Below, one piece after another: positions 4,443 to 11,891 of a DNA stretch of 12,514 bases. The position numbers and the translations under genes were made by a program. Positions within the stretch are counted from its first letter, which is position 1. Every line of letters begins with the position of its first letter. The stretch comes from UMGS1498 sp900552335 (GTDB lineage Bacteria > Bacillota_I > Bacilli_A > RF39 > UBA660): positions 1 through 12,514 of the forward strand of contig CABSFU010000029.1 of the NCBI GenBank assembly GCA_902477075.1. Reading direction: 5' to 3'. The notes beneath the pieces are model-generated. The model ran no database searches. It was not told the DNA's origin and saw only the letters and a program-made list of their open reading frames with translations.

Positions 4443-5054
4443 TTAGTTTGCTTCCTCATTTAGCAAAATCATGATAATGTGAATTACTTCCTTTTTCATA
4501 AGATTATAATCTAATCGTGAATGTTTATGATAAACCACTTCATGGCAATAATTTTCAACTATACCAATCATAATGTGAACTTTTTCTGGTAAATCGGAAT
4601 AGTAAAAACCATTTTTTTGTAACACCTGTACAATTTGGTTTGTCGTATCCATTTCCCTATCATGAAAAATTGCTGCAATTTCGTCATCCAAATGTGATAA
4701 AGCAAGCATTTCTTCATGGGCTTTTTTTGATAAGGTATGAGTTTTAATAAAAATTTGTAACATCTCATCTAGCAATTGTTCTAAATGTTCTAACCCAATT
4801 TTTTTTTGCTTTAATAAATCTAAAATAGGAAACATAATATGATCAGAATATTTTTTAATTCCTTCTATAAATATTTCTTTTTTATCTTTAAAATACTGAT
4901 AAATAATTCCTGTAGATACATTTGCATAAATAGCAATATCACTGGTATTGGTATTATAATACCCTTGACTACACATTAGCTCAAAACCCTTTTCAATAAT
5001 TTTATTTCTTTTTTCAATCGATCTTTTTTGAACTGGTGTTCTAATTTCTGACAT
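4443..5054 (-). CDS. TetR/AcrR family transcriptional regulator
   Basis: 203 residues, normal for the family. The N-terminal DNA-binding domain covers about residues 12-62. It holds the helix-turn-helix TSDIAIYANVSTGIIYQYF (about 37-55) and the usual following KDKKEIF. Residues 65-200 are a mainly helical, divergent ligand/dimer domain. ATG 5054 has AGAGG eight bases upstream. It is divergent from the ABC transporter operon starting at 5207. The 152-bp gap between them contains promoters for both directions and two copies of one palindrome, so it very likely represses the transporter genes and perhaps itself. The inducing ligand is not predictable. Within the C-terminal domain, HEEMLALSHLDDEIAAIF resembles regulators of small-molecule exporters, but that is weak evidence. 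Confidence 0.93.
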   Translation of the reverse strand: MSEIRTPVQKRSIEKRNKIIEKGFELMCSQGYYNTNTSDIAIYANVSTGIIYQYFKDKKEIFIEGIKKYSDHIMFPILDLLKQKKIGLEHLEQLLDEMLQIFIKTHTLSKKAHEEMLALSHLDDEIAAIFHDREMDTTNQIVQVLQKNGFYYSDLPEKVHIMIGIVENYCHEVVYHKHSRLDYNLMKKEVIHIIMILLNEEAN

Positions 5055-5075
5055 GTTATCGCCTCTTCTTTTAAT

Positions 5076-5104
5076 AGAATATCATTTTTAAACTTTCTTT
5101 TCAA
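5076..5104 (-). promoter_or_regulatory. tetR promoter
   Basis: On the minus strand, TTGAAA (5099-5104), 17-bp spacer, TATTCT (5076-5081). It lies 22 bp upstream of the start codon, and operator 1 (5109-5128) lies immediately upstream of the -35 box. Confidence 0.5.
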
Positions 5105-5108
5105 TAAA

Positions 5109-5128
5109 ATGTGACAAATATATCATAT
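5109..5128. promoter_or_regulatory. Operator 1, probable TetR-family binding site
   Basis: Twenty-base imperfect palindrome of form ATGTGA-N8-TCATAT. It matches the reverse complement of 5171-5190 at 16 of 20 positions, including all 12 arm bases. It sits between the -35 box of tetR (5099-5104) and the -35 box of the ABC operon (5133-5138). Confidence 0.6.
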
Positions 5129-5132
5129 TTTA

Positions 5133-5161
5133 TTGACTTAAGAATACAATAATCGTATAAT
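5133..5161 (+). promoter_or_regulatory. Promoter of the ABC transporter operon
   Basis: TTGACT (5133-5138), 17-bp spacer, perfect TATAAT (5156-5161). The predicted start near 5168 is just before operator 2 (5171-5190), an ideal place for repression. Confidence 0.8.
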
Positions 5162-5170
5162 TGACATGAA

Positions 5171-5190
5171 ATATGAAATTTATTTCACAT
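5171..5190. promoter_or_regulatory. Operator 2, probable TetR-family binding site
   Basis: Palindrome with arms ATATGAAAT and ATTTCACAT around TT, one mismatch. The inner TGAAAT/ATTTCA arms are perfect. It covers the first transcribed bases of the ABC operon. Its centre is 62 bp from that of operator 1, close to six helical turns. Confidence 0.65.
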
Positions 5191-5206
5191 TTAGAAAAGA
5201 GGAGTT

Positions 5207-5917
5207 ATGGAAGAATTAATTAGTTTTAAAAATGTTAAAAAATCCTATGCTGTAGGAGAAAAAAAGTATAATGCCTTAGATGGTGTCAATTTTACAATCA
5301 ACAAAGGTGAATTCGTTGTTGTGCTAGGCCCTAGTGGAGCTGGAAAATCTACCCTACTAAACTTATTAGGCGGTATGGACAAAGTAACCAGTGGTACCAT
5401 AAAAATTGGAAATGAAATTATTTCAGATTACAATGATACTAAACTAACACAATATCGTGCAGAAAATGTTGGGTTTATTTTTCAATTTTACAATATATTA
5501 CCTACTCTTACGGTTTTAGAAAATGTACAAATCGTAAAAGATATTGTAAAAAAACCTAAAAACGCAAAAACAATCTTAAAAGAAGTGGGACTAGAAAAAC
5601 ATTATAATAAATTTCCAAATCAACTATCAGGAGGAGAACAACAAAGAGTATCGATTGCTAGAGCAATTGCAAAAGATCCCCTACTACTCCTATGTGATGA
5701 GCCTACGGGAGCATTAGATTCCAAAACAGGAGTTGAAGTACTAAAGTTATTAAAAAAACAATGTGATGCAAACAACGGAGAAAATACAGTGGTAATTGTT
5801 ACTCATAATGCTTTAATTGCAGAAATAGCCGATCGCGTTATTCGACTAAAAAACGGAAAAATAGAAAGTAATGAAATCAATAAAAAGCCAAAAGATATAG
5901 ATGAGGTTGTGTGGTAA
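5207..5917 (+). CDS. ABC transporter ATP-binding protein (MacB/LolD/BceA type)
   Basis: 236 residues, all motifs intact: Walker A GPSGAGKST (41-49), Q-loop Q93 in IFQFYN, signature LSGGEQQR (140-147), Walker B LLLLCDE (159-165), D-loop ALD (169-171) and H-loop H200. The full run LSGGEQQRVSIARA plus the DEPTGALDS form is typical of the group that partners FtsX-type permeases. It would hydrolyse ATP on the cytoplasmic face and drive the permease encoded next. The stop codon overlaps the next gene's start region, so the two are translated together. AGAGGAG lies directly before the ATG, with a rather short spacer. Probably repressed by the divergent TetR. Members act in peptide antibiotic resistance, lipoprotein or signal handling; the substrate here is not known. 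Confidence 0.96.
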   Translation: MEELISFKNVKKSYAVGEKKYNALDGVNFTINKGEFVVVLGPSGAGKSTLLNLLGGMDKVTSGTIKIGNEIISDYNDTKLTQYRAENVGFIFQFYNILPTLTVLENVQIVKDIVKKPKNAKTILKEVGLEKHYNKFPNQLSGGEQQRVSIARAIAKDPLLLLCDEPTGALDSKTGVEVLKLLKKQCDANNGENTVVIVTHNALIAEIADRVIRLKNGKIESNEINKKPKDIDEVVW

Positions 5918-5918
5918 T

Positions 5919-8294
5919 ATGTTAAAGAAAAAAATGTTGCGTGATATGTTACAAAATAAATCACAATTTCTTACTATTTTCTTGATGGTTTTAATCGGTG
6001 TTATGGTATATACCGGTATTGAAGCCTACATGAATGGAATGATTTCTGCTGGTGATACCTTTTATGAAAATAATAATTTACAAGATTTAAATGTTCTTGG
6101 AATTCATTTTAAAGAAGAAGATATAAATAAAGTCAAAAATTTAGAAAATGTAGCAGATGCTGAGCGAAAATTAGTCGTTACTGGTATTGATGCAGATCAT
6201 CCAGATAATACTTATTTAATTAGTTTTATTGAAACAAACAATATTTCAAAATTTTATGTAATAGATGGAATAGAATTTGATTCTAATCAAAAGGGAATTT
6301 GGATTGATAATTTCTATGCTCAAGAAAATAACTTACATGTAGGAGATACCATAAAAATAAAATATGATACATTTACATTGGAAGAAAAAATATTAGGGTT
6401 GATCAATGTTCCAGACCATATTTATGATACAAAAGATGCTTCTGAATTAGTTCCAAATCGTAAAACCTTTGGTTTCGTTTACCTTTCCTCTAACGAAATA
6501 CCAGAAGACTATATTCAAAATATGGTTTTAAAATCTCTTTCTCTTTCAGATATTCAATTATTAAAAGAAATATTACCTGACTTTAATTATAAAGATTATA
6601 TTCCTTACAATTATATAATGGTAGATGTAGATAAAAAAGAAAACGTAGAAAATATTAAAAATAAAATAGAAGATGAAATAGATACACTTGCCATTATCAA
6701 AATAGAAGATACAGCTTCTTATACTATGTATCAAGGCGAAATTGATGAAGGAAAATCATATGTAGGTATTTTTTCAGGATTATTCTTATTTATTGCTATG
6801 CTATCAGTTGTGACTACTATGACAAGAGTTGTTAAAAAGCAAAAGAAACAAATTGGTACTTTAAAAGCATTAGGATTATCTAAAACAAAAATATCACTTC
6901 ATTATATTGGATATGGCTTTTTTGTAGCACTTCTTGGCTCCTTCTTTGGTATCTTGCTTGGTAGATATTTTATTGGTAGTGTCTTCTTAAATCTAGAAAT
7001 GTCATTCTTTGAAGTACCAAATGGAAAACCAATAGTTGACGCCACCTGTTATTTAGTAGCACTTGGTGTGATAGTAATTGTTTCCTTTATTACTTATTTC
7101 ACTTGCTATAAAGAACTAAAAAAAATTCCAGCTGAATCTTTAAGAAATGAATTGCCAAAAGTGAAAAAAGGTAGTTTAAATATCACTACAAAGGGATTAT
7201 TTCAATACCTAGGTTTCTCTAGTAAATGGAACATTCGTGATATTGTAAGAAATAAATTCAGAACAATTACAGGAATAGCAGGTATCGTTGGATGTTGTAC
7301 TTTAATTGTTTGTGCTTTTGGAATGTTAAATAGTATCAACTATTTTATAAAATTACAATTTGAAGATTTATATCATTTTCATTATAAACTAACTTTAAAA
7401 GATTCTTTAAATCAAGAGCAATTAAACACACTAAAAAATCAATACGGAGACGCTACAAGTGAAACACTAGCCATTGAAATTAAAAATAAAAATGGAGATA
7501 GAATAACCAATACCATTTTTGTAGATGATGCTAAAAATTTGGTAAGATTTCAAAATGATCAAGATGAATTCATGGAAATAACCGATTCTAATGGAATATA
7601 TATCACTAGTAAATTAGCTGAAAATGAAGGATATCAAATTGGGGATACCATTACATGGCATATTTATGGTGATAAAAACTACTATGAGTCTAAAATTGTT
7701 GGATTCAACAAAGACCCACAAAATCAAAATTTGACAATGTCTAAATCTTATTTAGAAAGTTTAAATATAGAATATCGCCCAGATACTTTATATACAAATG
7801 ATGATTTAAAAGGAATCAAAGAAATAGAAAATGTTGAATTAATACAAGATATCTCTTCTTTAAAAGACAGTATGGAATCTATGTTATCCATGATGAAAAA
7901 AATGATTTTGCTAATTATCTGTTTTGCTATTTTATTAGGAGCTATTATTATTTACAATATGGGCATTCTATCTTATAGTGAAAAACAATATCAATTTGCC
8001 ACTTTAAAAGTATTAGGATTTAAGGACAAAAAAATCAAAAAAATATTTATAGAACAAAATTTATGGATTACAGCCTTATCAATTATAATAGGCCTTCCAT
8101 CTGGTTACTATCTAACCGCTTGGTTATTTAAAGCATGTTTAGATGATAATTTTGATTTTGGTGTTCATATTAACCTTAGTACCTATTTAATTGCTACAAT
8201 CGGAACTTTCTTAGTTTCTTACTTAGTATCTAAAGTTTTAGCAAAAAAAATTACCAAAATTGATATGGTAAGTAGCTTAAAAGGAAATGAATAA
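5919..8294 (+). CDS. FtsX-type ABC transporter permease
   Basis: 791 residues from ATG 5919. The frame opens at 5901, but 5919 directly follows the stop of the ATPase gene (TAATATG) and gives a normal MLKKKMLRDM start, suggesting translational coupling. Predicted membrane helices (residues counted from 5919) are near 15-37, 282-303, 328-351, 376-397, 450-472, 662-684, 715-737 and 756-778. Two FtsX-like modules result, each with a large extracytoplasmic domain before it (about 40-280 and 475-660). Both modules have the conserved stretch after the helix: KKQIGTLKALGLSK in the first, QYQFATLKVLGFKDKK in the second. This is the fused two-repeat architecture of about 800 residues rather than a MacB-like single repeat. 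With the ATPase it forms a mechanotransmission or export complex in the membrane. Substrate unknown. Confidence 0.94.
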   Translation: MLKKKMLRDMLQNKSQFLTIFLMVLIGVMVYTGIEAYMNGMISAGDTFYENNNLQDLNVLGIHFKEEDINKVKNLENVADAERKLVVTGIDADHPDNTYLISFIETNNISKFYVIDGIEFDSNQKGIWIDNFYAQENNLHVGDTIKIKYDTFTLEEKILGLINVPDHIYDTKDASELVPNRKTFGFVYLSSNEIPEDYIQNMVLKSLSLSDIQLLKEILPDFNYKDYIPYNYIMVDVDKKENVENIKNKIEDEIDTLAIIKIEDTASYTMYQGEIDEGKSYVGIFSGLFLFIAMLSVVTTMTRVVKKQKKQIGTLKALGLSKTKISLHYIGYGFFVALLGSFFGILLGRYFIGSVFLNLEMSFFEVPNGKPIVDATCYLVALGVIVIVSFITYFTCYKELKKIPAESLRNELPKVKKGSLNITTKGLFQYLGFSSKWNIRDIVRNKFRTITGIAGIVGCCTLIVCAFGMLNSINYFIKLQFEDLYHFHYKLTLKDSLNQEQLNTLKNQYGDATSETLAIEIKNKNGDRITNTIFVDDAKNLVRFQNDQDEFMEITDSNGIYITSKLAENEGYQIGDTITWHIYGDKNYYESKIVGFNKDPQNQNLTMSKSYLESLNIEYRPDTLYTNDDLKGIKEIENVELIQDISSLKDSMESMLSMMKKMILLIICFAILLGAIIIYNMGILSYSEKQYQFATLKVLGFKDKKIKKIFIEQNLWITALSIIIGLPSGYYLTAWLFKACLDDNFDFGVHINLSTYLIATIGTFLVSYLVSKVLAKKITKIDMVSSLKGNE

Positions 8295-8316
8295 AACTAG
8301 TTTTGCTAGTTTTTTT
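8294..8316 (+). terminator. Terminator of the ABC transporter operon
   Basis: AAACTAG (8294-8300), loop TTTTG, CTAGTTT (8306-8312), T-run to 8316. It begins in the last base of the permease stop codon. Confidence 0.8.
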
Positions 8317-8329
8317 CTGTCTTTTGAGA

Positions 8330-8335
8330 TATAAT
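8330..8335 (+). promoter_or_regulatory. -10 box of the DUF362 gene
   Basis: Perfect TATAAT, 20 bp before the ATG, but no convincing -35 box at 17 bp (TAGTTT, part of the preceding terminator). It comes right after the operon terminator, so it is a reasonable start for the DUF362 transcript. Confidence 0.45.
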
Positions 8336-8355
8336 AAAAAAGAAAGGATGATCAG

Positions 8356-9236
8356 ATGACATCAAAAGTATATTTTACAAAAAAATTACGCCAGAAAGTT
8401 TAATTAAAATTTATGAAACTTTACAGGTGGATTTAAAAGGAACAGTCGCTGTTAAATTACATTCTGGAGAACAAGGAAATCAAAATTATATCAAACCAGA
8501 ATTTGTCAAACCAATCATTGACTTTGTAAAAGGAACAGTTGTAGAATGTAATACTGCCTATAATGGTGCTCGTAATACAACCGAAAAACATGAAAAACTA
8601 ATGGAAGAACATGGTTGGAATTGCTATTTTCAGGTTGATATCATGGATAAAAAGGAACCCGATCTTGTTTTACCTATCCAAAATGGCAAAATTTTAAAAG
8701 AAAATTATGTAGGACAAAATATGCAAAATTATGATTCTATGTTAGTTTTATCTCACTTTAAGGGACATCCAATGGGAGGATATGGTGGTGCTTTAAAACA
8801 ATTATCTATTGGTTGTGCCTCTTCACGAGGAAAAGCATGGATTCATTCGGCTGGTCATACATTAGACCAAAATACTTTATGGGATCATATTCCAGAACAA
8901 AATTTATTTTTAGAAAGTATGGCAGATGCAGCCTCTTCTGTAGTAGATTATTTTAAAGGCAACATTGCATTTATTAATATTATGTGTAACATGTCAGTAG
9001 ATTGTGACTGTTGTGCTAAGGCAGAAGATCCTTGTATGAAAGATATTGGTGTACTTGCTAGTTTAGATCCAATTGCTATTGATCAAGCATGTATCGATCT
9101 TGTTCAAAATTCAGATGATATTGGAAAAGATCATTTATTAGAAAGAATACAATCTCGTAATGGAATTCATACAATTGAGGCAGCAAGTGACTTACATTTT
9201 GGAAACCGTGATTATGAACTCATTTCCATTGATTAG
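8356..9236 (+). CDS. DUF362 domain protein with a one-base frameshift near the start
   Basis: From ATG 8356 (AAAGGATG upstream) the frame reads MTSKVYFTKK, then ends at TAA 8401-8403. The main frame (GTG 8427 onward) continues the family without a start of its own or an SD. One extra A in the A7 run at 8379-8385, or a -1 slip there, joins them as MTSKVYFTKKITPESLIKIY... into 293 residues. The rest is DUF362-like: VKLHSGEQGN, HFKGHPMGGYGGALKQLSIG, and a cysteine cluster C211, C217, C219, C220, C227 (joined numbering) that may bind iron-sulfur or another metal. Role unknown; family members are often annotated only as iron-sulfur-like or uncharacterised. It is a single-gene unit with its own promoter and terminator. 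The frameshift may be a sequencing error, a real loss, or programmed. The shorter GTG 8427 start remains possible. Confidence 0.8.
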
Positions 9237-9258
9237 AAGCTATTTTGCTTCTTTTTTT
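9235..9258 (+). terminator. Terminator overlapping the DUF362 stop codon
   Basis: AGAAGC (9235-9240), loop TATTTT, GCTTCT (9247-9252), T-run to 9258. It starts inside the TAG stop and also encodes the last codons and stop of the convergent gene at 9240-9533. The minus strand lacks a T-run, so it works for the plus strand only. Confidence 0.75.
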
Positions 9259-9533
9259 AGTTCATTAATCTCTTGCTCTATAGCTCTCACCATTTTTTCC
9301 AACATGGCAATCGTTTCTTCTGTCGTTGGTTGTTTTACGTTACTAGTATCAATTCCTCTTTCTTGTTGTACCTGTTTATAAAAAGCGTTAGTACATAGTA
9401 CTTGCGCAGTTAACATTAACCAGTTACCTAAAGCATTTTGCTCATTTGCTGTTGTATCATCAATTAATAAATATCCTACGATAACAGCGCTTAAACTAAA
9501 TAATTTAGGAGGTATATTTGGTATTAAACGCAT
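9240..9533 (-). CDS. Small conserved-looking protein of unknown function, 97 residues
   Basis: Strong SD GGGAGG seven bases before ATG 9533. Residues 10-25 are hydrophobic (LFSLSAVIVGYLLI) and a second apolar stretch, NALGNWLMLTAQVLC, covers 33-47. Residues 70-97 are a charged helix with heptad-like spacing (ETIAMLEKMVRAIEQEINEL), likely a coiled coil. The NEQNALGNW motif looks like one I have met in hypothetical proteins of low-GC Bacillota, but I cannot name the family. The gene converges on DUF362 with 3 bp between stop codons. It may be a membrane-associated structural or assembly protein; no function can be claimed. Confidence 0.75.
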   Translation of the reverse strand: MRLIPNIPPKLFSLSAVIVGYLLIDDTTANEQNALGNWLMLTAQVLCTNAFYKQVQQERGIDTSNVKQPTTEETIAMLEKMVRAIEQEINELKKEAK

Positions 9534-9591
9534 ACTATCCCTCCCTATTTTATTTTATTTGTTATTTTCTATAACATTCTTTTATTATTCC

Positions 9592-9620
9592 TTTACTTTT
9601 CTTTTTTGTAGTGATATAAT
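9592..9620 (+). promoter_or_regulatory. Promoter of the 133-residue gene
   Basis: TTTACT (9592-9597), 17-bp spacer, perfect TATAAT (9615-9620) with TGA in front, a complete extended -10. The predicted start near 9627 lies after the first ATG of the open frame (9559), which argues for the downstream start at 9643. Confidence 0.7.
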
Positions 9621-9642
9621 CGTTTGCACTGGTGGTGATTGT

Positions 9643-10044
9643 ATGAAGAGTATGTTAGAACAATATAAATTAGTAACAAAGCTTTTAAAGTGTTATAACT
9701 ATCACGCTTATTTATCTGGAAAAAAAGATAGTGATGTAAAACTGTTTGATACTTATGAAATTAACAATCTTAGCTTATTTAGCAATGAAAGAGAGTTAGA
9801 ATCTTGGATTGATCATTATGAATTTTATCGCTATCGTTTGTCAGCTATTAGTCCAGGCATCTATAATCGACATCAATTCTATATGGCATGTCTTAAGAAA
9901 ATAACTTCTAATTTATCAGAAGAAGAATTTAATATTCTTTATGACAGTTTTTCGGAAGAAAATAAAGAGATTTATGAATTGTTAAAAGAGAATAGTTCTT
10001 CTTCTCTCCAAAAAATATTCAACAAATTTAAAAAGAGACAATGA
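9643..10044 (+). CDS. Hypothetical protein, 133 residues, soluble and charged
   Basis: The frame is open from 9559, but its first 28 codons contain the promoter and would encode an odd aromatic-rich leader. ATG 9643 has GGTGGTG five bases upstream and starts a normal protein, MKSMLEQYKLVTKLLKCY. The product is mixed-charge without membrane segments. Its middle is aromatic (HYEFYRYRLSAISPGIYNRHQFY, about 58-80), and its C-terminal half is helical (SEEEFNILYDSFSEENKEIYELL, about 92-114), ending in a basic tail. I recognise no family. It converges on uvrC and shares a hairpin terminator with it. Confidence 0.72.
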   Translation: MKSMLEQYKLVTKLLKCYNYHAYLSGKKDSDVKLFDTYEINNLSLFSNERELESWIDHYEFYRYRLSAISPGIYNRHQFYMACLKKITSNLSEEEFNILYDSFSEENKEIYELLKENSSSSLQKIFNKFKKRQ

Positions 10045-10054
10045 TGTCTCTTTT
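10031..10054. terminator. Bidirectional terminator between the 133-residue gene and uvrC
   Basis: AAAAGAGACA (10031-10040), loop ATGA, TGTCTCTTTT (10045-10054): a perfect 10-bp stem. The loop contains the TGA stop of the plus-strand gene and the right edge reaches the TAA stop of uvrC, so it serves both genes. Confidence 0.8.
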
Positions 10055-11813
10055 ATTCTATATTTTTTAAAAAATGATATAAATTTAAAGCTACTTTTTG
10101 AGGCAATATTTCATTTAATTCTTCTAAACTGGCTTCTTTTAATTTTGTAATAGTTTTAAATTTTTTTAACAATTCTTTTTTTCTTTTTTCTCCTATTCCT
10201 TCTACTCTATCTATTATACTTTCCATGGCGCCTTTACTTCTTATTTGCTTATGATAACTAATTGTAAAATTATGAACTTCATCTTGCATTCTTTCTAAAT
10301 AGTAGAATAGATTGCTTTTTTTATCTACTGGTATTTCTTCTATTGGATCAAAAGCCATTAAAGCTTCTGTAGCATGTTTATCATTTTTTTTAAGACCCAC
10401 TACAGGAATGTTCATATTTAAACTTTCTAGCACTTTTCTTGCAATATGAATTTGACCAATACCACCATCGACAATAATTAAATCTGGTCTTTTTAAATTA
10501 TCTTTTAAAACTCGAAAATATCTTCGATAAATGACTTCCTCCATCATCGCATATTCATCATTAGATTCTATACTTAATTTAAATTTTCGATATTCATTTT
10601 TATTAGGTAAACCGTTTGTAAAAACAACCATTCCAGATACATTAAAGGTTCCGAATAAATGGGAATTATCAAATAGTTCAATTCGATCTAATTTATCTAG
10701 TTTTAGTATATTTTTTAATTCTTCATTGGCTAAAAAAGTTCTTTCTTCATCACGGTTGATTAATTCAATCTCATTATTTAATGTAATTTCAGCATTCTTA
10801 TTTGCCATTTCTACTATTTTCTTTTTTACACCTTTCAAAGGAGATATTACTTTAACATTAAAATATTGTTCTAATATTTCTGTATTTACAATATCAGGTA
10901 CTAGTATTTCTTTTGGTAATATATTATTAGAATAGAAGTTCGCTATATAGCGAGTTAATTCTTCTTCAATTTCATCAATTAAGGGAATAATTTTAGAATG
11001 TCTTTCCAAAATCTTTCCACCTCTTATAAAAAATACTTGAATGGATAAATATCCTTTATTAATATAGTATCCAAACACATCACGATCTATCATGTCATTG
11101 ATTTCTACTTTTTGTTTTACTAAGGTAATTTCTATGTAATCTAATAAATCTTTTAATTCTTTTGCTTTTTCAAAATGTAATTGTTCACTTTCTTTTAACA
11201 TTTCTTCCTTTATTTTAGCAGTAATTACAGAATCATCTCCCTTTAAAAAGCGGATAATATCATTTTCCATTTGTTCAATTTTACTTGAATCTACATTATG
11301 AGTACAATAACCTAGACATTCACCAATATGGAAGTATAAACAAGGCCTTTTATTATAGGTTTTACATTTTCTGAGCGGATACATTCTATTTAGCAAATTA
11401 ACCGTATTTCTAGCAGCAAAAACGTTGGGATATGGTCCATATAATCGATTGTGGTTTTTCTTTCTATTTAAGCTTCTAACTACTAATAATCTGGGTACTT
11501 CTTCTTTTGTTAATTCAATATAGGGATAACTTTTATCATCTCTAAGTAATATATTATATTTTGGATCATGTTCTTTTATTAAATTCATTTCTAATATTAG
11601 AGATTCAGTTTCACTACCTACTACTACATATTCAAAATCTACTATCTCACTTACTAATTTTGCTGTTTTGCCAGTATGTGTTCCCCTAAAATAAGAAGAT
11701 AATCTATTTTTTAATTTTTTTGCTTTTCCGACGTAGATAATCTCACCAACTGCATTTTTCATTAAATAGCATCCTGGTTTATTTGGAACTAAAGATAATT
11801 TTTCTTTTATCAT
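10053..11813 (-). CDS. uvrC: Excinuclease ABC subunit C
   Basis: 586 residues, full length for UvrC, the nuclease that makes the 3' and 5' cuts beside UvrB-bound DNA damage. Domains in order: GIY-YIG nuclease 12-90 (GCY...YVG, R37, E81); a cysteine-rich segment with C150, C158, C166 and C170, matching the iron-sulfur ligand pattern described for UvrC; UVR/UvrB-binding helices about 197-232; RNase H-like nuclease 375-520 with D382 (FDNSHLFG), D449 (IIVDGG) and H514 (DEVHNF); and tandem helix-hairpin-helix DNA-binding motifs about 533-580 (VEGIGEKRKKELL). ATG 11813 has a textbook AAGGAGGT seven bases upstream. No catalytic residue is missing. It stands alone rather than with uvrA or uvrB. Confidence 0.98.
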   Translation of the reverse strand: MIKEKLSLVPNKPGCYLMKNAVGEIIYVGKAKKLKNRLSSYFRGTHTGKTAKLVSEIVDFEYVVVGSETESLILEMNLIKEHDPKYNILLRDDKSYPYIELTKEEVPRLLVVRSLNRKKNHNRLYGPYPNVFAARNTVNLLNRMYPLRKCKTYNKRPCLYFHIGECLGYCTHNVDSSKIEQMENDIIRFLKGDDSVITAKIKEEMLKESEQLHFEKAKELKDLLDYIEITLVKQKVEINDMIDRDVFGYYINKGYLSIQVFFIRGGKILERHSKIIPLIDEIEEELTRYIANFYSNNILPKEILVPDIVNTEILEQYFNVKVISPLKGVKKKIVEMANKNAEITLNNEIELINRDEERTFLANEELKNILKLDKLDRIELFDNSHLFGTFNVSGMVVFTNGLPNKNEYRKFKLSIESNDEYAMMEEVIYRRYFRVLKDNLKRPDLIIVDGGIGQIHIARKVLESLNMNIPVVGLKKNDKHATEALMAFDPIEEIPVDKKSNLFYYLERMQDEVHNFTISYHKQIRSKGAMESIIDRVEGIGEKRKKELLKKFKTITKLKEASLEELNEILPQKVALNLYHFLKNIE

Positions 11814-11834
11814 AGATATTACCTCCTTAACTAT

Positions 11835-11843
11835 ATTTTACCA
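11835..11843 (-). promoter_or_regulatory. uvrC promoter, extended -10
   Basis: On the minus strand TGGTAAAAT, an extended -10 of form TGnTAAAAT, about 21 bp before the uvrC start. No good -35 at 17 bp. No SOS (LexA) box of the GAAC-N4-GTTC type was seen next to it. Confidence 0.5.
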
Positions 11844-11845
11844 TA

Positions 11846-11873
11846 AGAAAAGAAATTGTGTGTTACAATTTCT
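11846..11873 (-). terminator. Terminator of the tail-fibre-like gene
   Basis: AGAAATTGT (11851-11859), 5-nt loop, ACAATTTCT (11865-11873): a perfect 9-bp stem, followed on the minus strand by a TTTCTT tail. It separates the tail-fibre-like gene from uvrC. Confidence 0.65.
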
Positions 11874-11891
11874 GTTTTAATGATTTATATA

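Noticed and set aside
4568..4768. Open frame of 66 codons inside tetR on the same strand
   Set aside because: Out-of-frame shadow of a clear TetR gene, no start signal.
5901..5918. Permease start at ATG 5901
   Set aside because: It would overlap the ATPase gene by 17 bases with no SD and add an unusual MRLCGN leader; ATG 5919 after the stop codon gives the normal start.
9160..9381. Plus-strand frame overlapping the ends of DUF362 and the 97-residue gene
   Set aside because: It runs through the terminator hairpin, has no SD and is explained by the two real genes on either side.
9559..9642. N-terminal extension of the 133-residue protein
   Set aside because: Contains the full promoter TTTACT-17-TATAAT; the encoded leader is aromatic-rich and unlike a signal peptide.
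10531..10935. Plus-strand frame of 134 codons within uvrC
   Set aside because: Antisense shadow of the conserved RNase H-like domain of UvrC.
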